A DNA stretch of 64,000 nt from Lomentospora prolificans (Eukaryota; Ascomycota; Sordariomycetes; Microascales; Microascaceae). How positions within the stretch are numbered: the first letter of the stretch is position 1; each line of letters opens with the position of its first letter. The position numbers and the translations under genes are program-made. This document shows, piece after piece, positions 53,714-64,000 of this stretch. Location: assembly GCA_029532625.1 (NCBI GenBank), contig JARFXM010000009.1, forward strand, positions 3,410,001-3,474,000, written 5' to 3'. Under the pieces are notes generated by a model. It made no database searches and was not told the origin of the DNA. It saw only the letters and a list, made by a program, of their open reading frames with translations.

Positions 53714-55906
53714 CTACTGTATATATCTAAGCCGCGTTGTCATATATGCTGATACAAGTGTCGTCATAGCGCCGATGAACAAGCACACCGAAATTGCATT
53801 TGGCCCGTCCATGCTAGGTTCTTTGCCGGTGCCCTCTGCGAGTTCGGGACTCTTGCCGGGTTCGAGTATGGAAAAAACAATGCCCGACATAACCGCGCCC
53901 ATAAACTGCGGAATCGTCGTGTAAATGTTGAGGATACCGAAGTAGATACCCGACAACTCTCCAGATGCCGATGTGGGGGGTGCTGATGCCGAGGATGACG
54001 ACGAGGAGTAAGAGTTGGCATGCGACGGGTTCAGCGACGTCGCCTCCGGGGACGACAGGGCCGAAAGTGATGGTCGCGTTACCGACGGTGCTTGTGGGGC
54101 CGACAAAGTTCCTTGGGATGGGACGGGACTGGGGCTGGAAACGGGTTGGTATGTAGTTGGAAGCGTGTCGGACTCTCCGCTGAGCCGGTTCACCTCGATT
54201 CCAAGGAAAGTTGGTGGCGCCCATTGAGTCATGGCCCAGGGACTACCCTTCTGTCAGCTGCACACACTCTCCTTCTGGCCGACGCGTGGTTATACTCACA
54301 TTCCACAAGAAGCAACAAGAACTGTTGCAAACTTGTAGCTAGTCGCAAAAGGCGCCATTGACATAGCGGCGGAGAATCCTAGGTGACCTAAGATCCACGC
54401 TGTGAGAAGGTCGGGTTTAAGTGCTTCAAGGCGGTTGAGGGCGGAAGCGATGGCCCTCGGCGGTCGGTGGGTGAATTCTGTATCCTCCGGGGAGCTCACA
54501 AACAACGGCAAGAGGAAAGAGCCCGCAAATGTGATGAGGGAGTAGATAACGAGGGCCGAGCTACCAATTCTGCCAATCTCGCTAAGGGGATCTCTAGATT
54601 TGCGTTCTTCGGGAGAAAGGTCGTAGCGGAAGTACGTTTCGCCGACCCAAGTTGTCCCATAGAAGTTGAATGGAAACCAGCCTGAACACAGCCATATTTG
54701 TTAATAGTGCTACGTATTTCGGAACCTCCCCGGAGAAAGAGGGGGAGGGGGGCTACTACTTGCCGATCCAGGACCAGAAATGCGACCAGCAGATGGCTCG
54801 CACCCTAGGCGGTAAATGTAGGAGCGTATGCCAAATAGTTCGGATCGCTGACGCCACACTACCATCAGGCTTACCCTTCTCCTTCCTTCCGTGCGCTAAA
54901 AGTACCTTCTCAGTGACTGCCCAACAGGTCAAAGCGCACGTAGACAGCACGGCGAAGATGGAGAAGAGGGCGAGCAGCTTGAACTGTGAGTCGCCAAACC
55001 TAGTGCCAAACGTGGTGACGAGGTCGACTGACCCGGTACCGTAGCTCAAGAGGTGACCGAAGGCGGCAAGCCTGCTGTCTATTCGCGCGTCAGCGGGGCC
55101 TAGACGTAACGTGGGAGGTAGGGATGAAACTCCGCGTACACCACGCAGCACCAGCTTGCTGCTTGTGAATAGGGAGGATGTCAACGACGAGGCTCCTAGA
55201 GCAAGACATAGCTACGACGCGAGGTTAGCATATTAGAGTGTCTGATATGTTGAAACTCTGCGTCCGAGTTTTGAGTATGCCACAAACGTAACGAAAGGGT
55301 AGGGATACCTACATGCGTTGATGGCGAAGTCAATAACCCAAATTGAGTAGACAGCCAACCACATAGTCAAGCGGCTCGCGAACTCTGACTCTGGTAGAAA
55401 CACGCCTACAATCTCCCGTGTGAAGCCCAGTAAGAAAAGATGGAACGCGGTGATGACGGATCCGATGACCATGAGAGGGCGTCGACGGCCCCACCTGGAC
55501 GTCGACTGGTCGGCGATAGCGCCCACGATGGGCTGAACGATCAGGCCTGATATCGGACCTGCTATCCATACGAGGGATGTGTTACTCTTTGTGAGGCCTA
55601 GATTGAGGAGATAGGGAGTGCAGTCTATGAGAAAAGTAGAGCACGTTAGCTAGGGGGGACGTTCGATGTTGTTTGAGAAAGGCCAAGAGCCTATCGTTAC
55701 ACGTACAAGTCATCTCAAACCCCCAAGTGAATCTTCGAGAGTTGGAGAAGAGCATTGTCAGTATCTCTGCCGATGGAGAGAGTTAGGCGAAGATATGTCA
55801 TGACCTAGGACACGTACGTGATTCCAATAGCAGAAAAGCACAGCAATATCATCCTCATCATCTCCGAGCTGCCCCTAACGGACGGGTGACCTCTCCACTT
55901 TGCCAT
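53714..55906 (-). CDS. MFS sucrose/alpha-glucoside-type transporter (Sut1-like), 7 exons
   Basis: Plasma-membrane sugar:H+ symporter of the GPH/SUT-like group. Seven exons were inferred: 55906-55818, 55732-55707 (26 nt), 55624-55313, 55211-55140, 55078-54764, 54681-54300 and 54242-53714; 574 aa, with every phase consistent. TM1 follows VRGSSEMMRMILLCFSAIGI; the splices rebuild TFTWGFEMTYCTPYLL. The loop after TM2-3 has the family motif GAIADQSTSRWGRRRP. Later motifs: DFAINA, WSWIGWFPFNFYGTTWVGET, SCGIPWAMTQWAP. A Ser/Pro-rich loop (including NSYSSSSSSASAPPTSAS) lies before the last pair of helices. Intron 5 (54682-54763) has a GC donor (ATCG|GCAAGT) and acceptor TTCAG. The start ATG opens MAKWRGHPSVRGSS. 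Substrate range cannot be read from sequence. Confidence 0.92.
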
Positions 55907-57539
55907 TTTATATGGTAATATTGATATTTGAATGTGACGTTTAACTCGGCTGTATCGCCTCTTTTTTCGATCCGTATGCGGCCGGTGGCTCGAGTTCGTG
56001 AACGAGTGTCGTCATCAATCGAATTAGCTGGTTCTGGCGCCGCTATATCTTCGATATCGCCGCAGCCGCGGATTGTCGCCAAGGATCGAGTTTCGATTGG
56101 CGTATTGACCTAAGCAACAATGCGAAAAGGCAGAAGTTTCCCATCGGATGCCATGTATGCTGGCGCGTTTGAGATGGCGAGTGGGGGAGATGGAAGCTTT
56201 AAAGGGAATCGGATGAAGCTGGGTCGAAAGTATTATTACCTGCTCATCGTATTGGGGTTACCCTGCAGGGATAGCCGGTGCTCGTCCAGTATGGGGTAAT
56301 ACTTGTAATACGAGGACCCACACCTCCCATCATTGTACCCACGACTCCCTCCTGACGCGGGAAGCTTTCCCCGCGACTGCGATGCTGTCGCCCCTACGTA
56401 ATCACAATTGTTCGCCACTTCCTTTTGTGGCGTTGAGAGCGCATCGTGACCTTTAGTTCCACCTATAGAACGGCTGTCTTGTAGTAATTAAACATTTCCT
56501 AGAAGGGCCAATGATCAATGGATATGACAGCCCTTTGGTACCTAATGTCTCGTACCCATGGTTTTTGCTTTTGCTTCTGATAAAGGCGTGCGAGATGCCG
56601 CGCTGTAGAACTGTTTCAGAGAACGGCGAGACCAGATCTCCAACAGATCTCCCATTATAGGGTGTGCTCGGACACCGACCCGCGCAGCATTACGCGCTCT
56701 GCTCCTAGTACAATCCAACACCTCATGGGAGACCCAACACCGCCTCAGATCAGGCGGTAGAACTAATCCTAAAGAGAGAAGGGTATGCAATGAGCATACA
56801 CCTTTACATTTTAGCTATCCGGCTAGTATAAACACTTGTCCATCACTACTCCACTAGTCGTTGGCACTCAATGCATCGAAGGTTTGTACGGCCCAACTAC
56901 TTCTGTGACTGTCCGCCTCGAGGAAGAATCCGCAACAAGTCCGAGTCTAAGTTAACAATCCTAGCAAACCGTAGGAAAAGGCGAGGGGACAAAGTGTAAA
57001 TATTGTCGCGATAAACTAGTACACAAGAGCCTTTCTCAACTCACACGCTGTGTGGGTCCGAAAAAGGGGTATAGAGAAGCAGAAGATAACACATTAAACT
57101 GCAAAACGCCACCGTCCTGTCTTGGATCAGTCCTATCCACCCGTGCGTTGCTGCTGTCCTTTGTTAAAAAGCTAATTCATGAAATAATATTCCGTGCTCG
57201 TTCAATACAACGCTGTGAGAGTACCCAAAAGGGGTACCTGATGATGAGGTGCGTCGGTGAGTGGGGTAAAAGTCAGAAAGAAGATCTGGCTTAACCAGAG
57301 GAGGGGAAACAGGTAGAAGAGGAAAGAGGTAATGTGAGGTCGGATGAAGCCGGCGGGCGTAGGATATTGCCTCGGGGATGAATAATGAGAAACGGGCACC
57401 GGAAACGTTGCGTGAGCGGCTAGTTGACCAGCTCTTGAGGGGAAAGTATCGCATTCGCCGTTCGAGTCGTTGATGTATTTTCATTGTGAGTTTGGGTGAG
57501 GCTAGGTGCGTCGAGCTCTCTGGCGCGCCAAGTCGCCAC
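55907..57539. other. Intergenic, transporter promoter and Rho-GEF 3' side
   Basis: About 1.6 kb with the transporter promoter on the left and the Rho-GEF 3' UTR on the right. Short frames such as 55858-56082 and 56542-56790 on the minus strand have no recognised domains. No gene supported. Confidence 0.5.
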
Positions 57540-60500
57540 TCACGAATCGGCGAGTTTAGCAAAGTGCTTCGACCAAATCCAACCAACTTGCTCCCGTGGA
57601 TCATCTTGATTCTTTGCAAGCCATAATTCACCCTTTTCTGCTATGACATCGAATATCTATCATCGATTTGTGGTCAGTATTGACTGCCGACTATGCAATG
57701 GAGTTTAGTATCTAACTTACCTCACCGGCCTGATATACGAGATAGGGGTATCCAGCCTCGTGCTTGGTTGTTTCGATGTTGAACTCAAAGAGTGAAGCCG
57801 CTAGCCAGAGGATATTGTATCCACTTGATGCGAGTGGCCGTTCCCTAGATGATGCACGGGACGACCTCTGGCTCTCTTCCGCATCGTCCGGGAGCGGTAA
57901 TGCAGAATGGAACAGTCCGGAGAATCGTCGAGGGCCATCTGGGCCCGGATATGTCACGTTGTACGACGTCGAGTTTGAGTCCCTTACGTTAGGGTTGCTA
58001 GACTCGGAGCTTTGTCTTGGCGCGGCAGCCGAGTCAAAGCTGCGACCAGTACTAGGCCGCCCAGTGGCCCCAATGGCTCCAGCGGCATGAGACCGCGACC
58101 CTCCATGCAGATCCGATGGTGTGATGGGCGATGCACCCCCGCCTCGATACCCGTTGATCCCCGTATAGTAGTCACGATAGTAGTATTGGTGCGGACTAGG
58201 GATGGTGACACTCGTGGGTGAGAGTGTGAAGCTTGCGTTCGTGTTGCCTGCAAACTCGGGGGTTGGAAGGCTAGGTGGCCCATCGCCATTGATCGAAGGG
58301 CCTCTGCCTCGCAGCGATAATTCTGTCGGTCGTGGTCGGTTTTTGGCGATGCTATCATCCGTGCTTGTTCTCTTGGACTGTGAAATTCTTCCCTTGGAAG
58401 ACGGGTTCACGATGCCGATTGCCGAGACGGCGTCCAGTGCGAACTGATAGTCCCGTTGGAAGGCCGAGACGATGCTGTCAAGCTCGGGCATCTGGTCACC
58501 GTTCTCAAGCACCACTTTGACCTTGTCTTTCCAAATCGAGAACCATTCCGCTTGTAGATTCACCAAATTGCCTAAGCAGATATTACCGACTTTCACAGTG
58601 AGCTCCGATAGTCTTGGGAGTTCTTTCTTGAGCGTGTCGTTGAGAGCTTCGTACTGCTCAACAAGCTCCTTCAGCTTTGAATCGACCGTCTTCCCACCCC
58701 TCTTGAGCTGCTCAGCCCTTTCGTAGTCGAGGCGACGCTTGCCACGCTTTTTCATTGCAAGAGAAGGGTTTCCGTAGGCTTTGATAACTTGTTCAAATGG
58801 TTCAATAACGGTTTTTCTCACTCGCGAGAGCTGCACCCTCATGTTAATACCGCGCCGAGCAGAGTTGGGAATGGGGTTCCAATTTTTGACTTACATGTTG
58901 TTCCAGGGCAACCTTCTCAATATCTCGCATGGATACGTTGAATTGAACCCACTTGCTTTCCACCTCTGGGAAAGGGCTGGCCTGAAGCCTCATGACAAGT
59001 TCCATGGACGATAGATATTGGAGAAACTCGTGAACGTACGCCGATACTTGGCGAGTGTAGAACTCGACATCGCGGAGTACCACTTGGAGTCGGAGATAAT
59101 CGTCCCCAAATCGCTCGCGCAATTTAACGTAGGTTACATCCTCTGCCGGTCGATTATTAGAGGTCTGCAACTTGTCAACACGCTTGCCGAAAGCTCTGGC
59201 AAAGCCCGCCTTCACATCCGATTCTTTTCGCTTCCGGCCCACGATCTGTCCAACAAGTTCAAAATTCTTCTTCGTCTTATTGATTTCGATAATGGCAGTC
59301 TCCAGGGCTTCTTTAGCGGCTATTAATGGAGCACGATCAGGGTGATCATCGGGAGTATGTTGGAGTAGAGTGATTATGAGATTGGGGTACTTGGTGATGC
59401 GCTGCATGGGTTTGATCAGAAGGGAATCCAAGTCCCACGCTGCAGTCAAATCTTTAGCCACCTCATTGCACTCATTCAGCCAAACCTTGACTGTGCGGTC
59501 TTGTTGGATCTGGATGAGTCTCTTGGCAGCCTGGTCACTATTTCGAAGGAAGCCCTCGTGAGCGGTTTTCATCGAATCGATGTTTGACTTGAACACGGGC
59601 CCAAGAGCGGTTAGACGGTCTTTGTCCTCATCCGGCTCGCCAATAGTTGAATGGCTAACGGCGGAATTCATTGTAGCTTCAGATGTTCTTGAATCTTCTC
59701 TGGGGGGAGGGGATTTTCTTCCAGCGGGTTGATAAACGGATGCTACAGCCTCTTTCAATTCTGCCAGAAAGGTCGTATGGAAAGAGATGATTTCATCCGT
59801 ATTCCGGAATATCAACTTGACGGTTTTGTCATCCAGCTTCGGACAGGCTTCCGCGGTGCCCTTGTAGATTTCTTCAACTATGTTCATATCACGGACAAAG
59901 ACGGCCTCGGTGTCAACGAGCTCCTTGATAACGTTTCGCCGTTGTACCAAGCGTTGTCGGTCTTTGCTTGACGGTTCATGCTTGTCTACACAGCTAACAA
60001 TGCTAGTTCCGTCCGCAAGATCAGCGTGTTGGGATGCTTCGGTATGGTCGAAGGACACCTGGTTGATGGAGGCTCGGGTAGAGGCTAGGGTGAACTCCTC
60101 GCTCTCTCTCTGTGATCCGACTAGGGTACTGCTGGGCTGTTCGTAGAGGCTACTTGAAGGTGTCTGGTGCACTTGGTCCTCGACAGTGGGAATCGGAGGG
60201 GGTTCATGAGAGGGCAACGGAACTTCGGTCTCTTGCCCTTTCTCTTGCTCCTCGGTGTTCGGAGCCAGATAAGGTATCTCAAATCCTTCGCCTGTGTCGA
60301 GCTCGGGCAGCTGGTGACTGACGGGATAAGTACGCAAGCCTTCGCCATGATCATCTATCGGGGGTAGATGGCCACTTTCCACCAATAGCGAAGCCTCCTC
60401 GCCACCTAAACCGGAATCGCCAAACGCGGTAACATGTTTGGGCAATGGCGACGGGCCAAGCCGATTCCTCGATGAGCGTGGTCCAACTCCATCAGAGGGC

Positions 60501-63487
60501 TCACTGCTATCAATCGAAAAATCAGTCCAACTGGAGTGCTGGCTAGAGCGATTGCCGGATACAAGCATAGAGGGTACTCCTAGCATTTGTGACGAATCGA
60601 GGCTTCGTTGAATGCCTAAGCCGCCTACGTTTACTCCCCCTTGTTGCTCGTCAGGCTGAGAGGCATCGAATGATTCGCATGTTGAAGCCCGGGCAGATGA
60701 GGTACCATCTCTTAGATATGCCTCAGGAGAATAATAGGCCTCGTGTTGGTCACCATCCTCCTGTGCTCCAGCGGAGCAAACATCGTCGGTAAGTGAATCT
60801 TCGCCGCCATGGTTGATGTTACGAAGAACATCGTGACCATCAAGATTGAGGCTATAACCTCCATCCTCGAAATCGTATGCTGGAAATGGAGCGTGGCTGT
60901 GTTGCGAACCGGTGAACTGGGACATATCAGACTCCCTTCTCAGTATACGCACCCGAGTTTCGTAAGGATCTGGAGCGTAAGGGGCGACCTCAAAATCATC
61001 TTTGAACGCGCCTGGAACTGATGGCGGCTCAAATTCATTGTGGGTCACTACGCCATCCGGCGGCAGTGTAGGCGTCTGCACAATATCTAGACCAATCTCG
61101 ACAACCATTTGCTCGGGAGCATCGATAGTATCATCGCCATCTTCCTCTTCGAACGGATACTGATATTCAGCTTTCGCCGGCGTCGGAAGATCGTCTTCGT
61201 ACCCAACATCCTGAGCGCCTGTATCCGCCAACATTCTAAGGGTGAAGTGATCCGAAACTCTACTCGTTGCATGGTCTGATTGTCCTTCCAAGTCGGCTTG
61301 AGGCTCAGTGTCGAATTCGGTCATGTCCGACGTCGTCGATACGGCGGATGGCGGGGGGATTTCATCTGATGCGAGTGGGGGGCTCATAGCAGGGAAACTT
61401 CCTGGTATCCCTAGGGTAGGGGAGTCGACGGCTACATCTTCGATGACCTTATCAGGCGTAGCCACGAACTGTGAGTCTTCGGCAGTACTAGGTTCCGCCG
61501 CCGTATCTGGTACGTAATGTAGTGACGGAACCTCGGCGGGGGCGCCATCCAACACAATCGTAAGTTGATCTGAGGTCGGGCGAGGTTCAACCTCGAGCAC
61601 AGCGTCGGCCTCATCGCTAGGTTGACTTTTTGCGGCTCGCTTCGCATCCTGGATTCTCGATTGGCGTATGGATTTTCGGTAGGCTAACTTGACGTGCTCC
61701 CTTCGCTGCTCGAAGTCAATATTTCCAACCGACACTTTCCTTCTACGCGAACTTTTATCTTCGCTTGACGAGGGTGATTTCCAGGATTGCTTAGTCGGGG
61801 ATTTTGGCGCGCGATCGATAGATTTCAACCTAGAGCTAGTGGTGGTGGCAACCGATACAGGCTGCCTTGGTCTCGAACTACGTAGGGGAGGGGATAATTT
61901 GGGCGGAGGGGTTGATATTATCGCACTGAGCCTGGTGCTATCTTGTGGAGCGTTGGTCGGGGTAATAATATTTCGAGGTGGTTGCTTCCGGCTGCCACGG
62001 GATTCCGTTGGGGTCTTTGCTCGGCTACCCATGGGCGTTCCAGTTCTCGAAGGCTTGTTATCGTAGTGGGAGCGCCTATAACTTGGCGAGTGTAGACCAG
62101 AAGTCGGCCGACCCATATCCGCGGATGTGCTGTTCAACCTCCGGCTTGATCCTGGTCGTTTGCCATTCGGCGAGGTAGGCCGGCGGCGACTATCCGGAGA
62201 GGCAGACGGCGTGGAAAGACCACCGCCATCTTGAGAATGGGAAAGTAGCGTCAACGTGGAGTGTGTTGGGAGCTCACTGCCATGGCGCGTATTCTCGCTT
62301 CGATACCAGTCGGTCGGCGAGTCCGGGATGGCGTCACCCGAGTTGGAAAAGGCCCGTTGCCGTGCATCCACATCGACATCCGAGGGGTGCCGCGGAAGGG
62401 CTTCTTCTATGCCGTAACCTAACGCAAGCGTGTCGCGTTGCTCCGGGAGGATCTCACCGAATAATATGGGCTGTGATGTGTGAGAAGGATTTCGCGAGTG
62501 CGAGACGGCAGATGAGGATGACGAGCCAGACGTGTGCTCGCGGGAAGCTTGTGTTATGGATTTCGTGTGTCCAGACTTAGAGGAGGAGCTGGACTTGGGT
62601 TTGTTTATCCTGTTGGCAAACGATTGTCCGTTGTTCACCTGAGAGAATTTGGGGCCGCCTGACCGGCCGGCGTCTGTCGTTGACGATTGGGTGCGCCCAA
62701 CAATCGACTTGGAGGAGCTGTTTGAGGACTGGCTGCTACCGGCGGGTCCTCCCGTTGGTGTCGTTGCCCTGCTCCTGGATGAGTATGTCGGGCGATGAAT
62801 CAGAGAGGAGCGAGCAGGAGGCCTTGGAATCATAGATGCGGAACCGCCCTGATCAAACTTTTTCCTAAGATCCTTGACACTGGTTTGGCCTGCTGAACCA
62901 GCCTTGGTGACGGTGGCTGGAGAACGATCGTTTCCTAGCGGCGCAGAGACGGAGCGTAAATTTTGGCGAAGCGGTGCGCGAGAGCTGCTGGTGGTGGGGG
63001 CATGTTGAGAGGACGCGTGGCTAGGATTTGAGGGAGAGGACGAGTTCTCCCCTCTGGATGAGGCTGTCGTCGCCATTGGGATGTCGTCTTCGCAGGCAAC
63101 TAGTGCACTAGTATCCGCACCTTGATAACTCCGGTAGAAATCATGTGGATCTATAGAATTCACGGCTCGATTATTGGCGGTGACCGCGCTCGAATTGGCA
63201 TCGGCGTACCTGCGGCCGGGTGAAGAGATGTGGGCAGGTTGGGCAGTGTTGGAAGGGGGCGATCGTGGATGGGGTAGAAAGGTCGGATCGGGATAGGACG
63301 AGCGAAACTGAGGGTCGTCAGTTAGGCCCTGGTGTTGGAGGTGCCGGAAAGAAGAATCGGCGTAAGCGTGCGGCGGTTGTTGGTGGTAATGTTGCTGGAG
63401 TTGGGATGACCGACGATGCTGGGAGAGGGGATCGTTGACAGTCGATGACACCAATCGATAGTCCTCTTCTCGAATTTCAGCCTCCAT
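57540..63487 (-). CDS. Rho guanine-nucleotide exchange factor, DH-BAR-SH3 (Tuba/DNMBP-like), 1939 aa
   Basis: Predicted activator of a Rho/Cdc42 GTPase at membranes. Exons 63487-58895, 58830-57721 and 57656-57540, with two 64-nt introns. The chosen start, MEAEIREEDYRLVSS, is 22 codons inside the open frame. Residues 1-1170 are disordered, Ser/Pro-rich and partly acidic. The DH domain is about 1179-1407 (RNVIKELVDTEAVFVRDMNI, then LLIKPMQRITKYPNLI, the most conserved DH helix). A BAR-like coiled domain follows, about 1449-1660 (AEDVTYVKLRERFGDDY ... RDVEFYTRQVSAYVHEF). Next is a low-complexity linker. A C-terminal SH3 spans the last intron: LWLAASLFEFNIETTKHEAG, GELWLAKN, VGWIWSKHFAKL. No PH domain is seen; BAR replaces it, as in Tuba and S. 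pombe Gef1-type GEFs. Cdc42 specificity is inference. Confidence 0.93.
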
Positions 63488-64000
63488 TGTGACCCTGACA
63501 TCCGTTAGGCAGGCTTGCGGGATGGGGGCATTAGGAGTTGAAGGACCATGCAAGCGGCGGGGGCCTGTTTAGGCGTGGGATCATTGATGAGCTGGCCTTG
63601 GATGTGAGTGGATGGGCACAAATGGATGAGGTTTCTTGCAGAGCGAACGACGTTGGCAAATGGGCGTTGGTTGAGCTGAGCAAGGTCGTAGCCTATTATT
63701 TCGGGGCTCTCACACTGGTTGGTGTTTCTTGTCTCGCAACGCCACACAAGCTGGAATCGCACGAATTGGATGGACGCGAGAGCCTGGGCGACTCTGAGGA
63801 GTACAAGGTGGAGGTACCATTTTTTTGGGGGGGGGGGAGACTAGGTTCGTACCCCCTTCGTCCTGGTGTCCCTCTGCCCTCAATCCCAGGGCTCTCATTG
63901 AACCTCCCGCTGGCCTCATAAATTCTGGGTACATTGACCCGTTAATAGCCCTTGCTGCTAATACTACCATGATAGACTAAAGGTACCGCCGTACAAGTAG
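63488..64000. other. Promoter side of the Rho-GEF, right edge
   Basis: About 510 bp. It contains a T7G11 homopolymer junction at 63820-63837. No recognised gene; it probably holds the Rho-GEF promoter and leader. Confidence 0.5.
63820..63837 (+). repeat. T-run followed by an 11-base G-run
   Basis: Homopolymer junction with T7 then G11. Seen directly; the exact length may be unreliable in sequencing. Confidence 0.8.

Overview
This is a window of nuclear DNA from a filamentous ascomycete, most likely Pezizomycotina. The genes are compact and most are split by GT-AG introns of about 54-128 nt, with CTAAC/CTAAT-like branch sites. Pyrimidine-rich stretches lie upstream of several starts. The CYP51, complex I 12.3 kDa-type and RecQ proteins look like those of Sordariomycetes or Leotiomycetes; that placement rests on remembered family features, not on a search. 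I saw no CRISPR array, rRNA, tRNA or intact transposon.

Layout (exon joins worked out by hand, each checked for reading frame and, where possible, against family conservation). 1-2.2 kb: no gene. 2.2-3.7 kb (-): proteasome ATPase RPT4. 4.6-6.2 kb (-): an uncharacterised 538-aa protein. 6.2-10.9 kb: no convincing gene, ending in a probable long leader. 10.9-15.0 kb (+): KAR9-family spindle-orientation protein with a frame break. 16.0-21.1 kb (-): RecQ helicase (SGS1/BLM type). 22.7-23.5 kb (-): GPI-anchored Ser/Thr-rich surface protein. 26.6-27.3 kb (+): small protein of dimeric alpha-beta barrel type. 28.5-30.0 kb (-): triple-KH RNA-binding protein. 31.5-32.2 kb (+): dUTPase. 32.4-33.7 kb (-): pyridoxal kinase. 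34.4-35.3 kb (-): PCNA. 36.8-38.5 kb (+): CYP51. 38.9-40.1 kb (-): DUF3074/START-like protein. 41.0-42.1 kb (-): CENP-K-like coiled-coil protein. 42.4-43.1 kb (+): mitochondrial ribosomal protein mL54. 43.5-45.0 kb (-): TAF7. 45.8-46.2 kb (-): complex I NDUFB10-type subunit. 46.7-48.4 kb (+): nucleolin-like NSR1/gar2. 50.0-51.6 kb (-): Gfo/Idh/MocA oxidoreductase. 52.8-53.5 kb (+): oligoribonuclease REX2. 53.7-55.9 kb (-): sucrose/alpha-glucoside-type MFS transporter. 57.5-63.5 kb (-): 1939-aa DH-BAR-SH3 Rho GEF.

Most genes are housekeeping: protein turnover, transcription, ribosome biogenesis, mitochondria, sterol synthesis. A thematic subset covers DNA replication, repair and chromosome segregation (PCNA, dUTPase, RecQ, CENP-K-like, KAR9). 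Four of these five have ACGCGT-like (MCB) boxes a short way upstream, suggesting shared G1/S control although the genes are scattered over 30 kb.

The oddities that most deserve checking are: three GC-AG introns among about 31 inferred; a frame conflict at a conserved splice junction in pyridoxal kinase; a one-base frame break in a C7 run inside KAR9; and a foldback (MITE-like) inverted repeat between the oxidoreductase and REX2. No completely new multi-gene system is evident.
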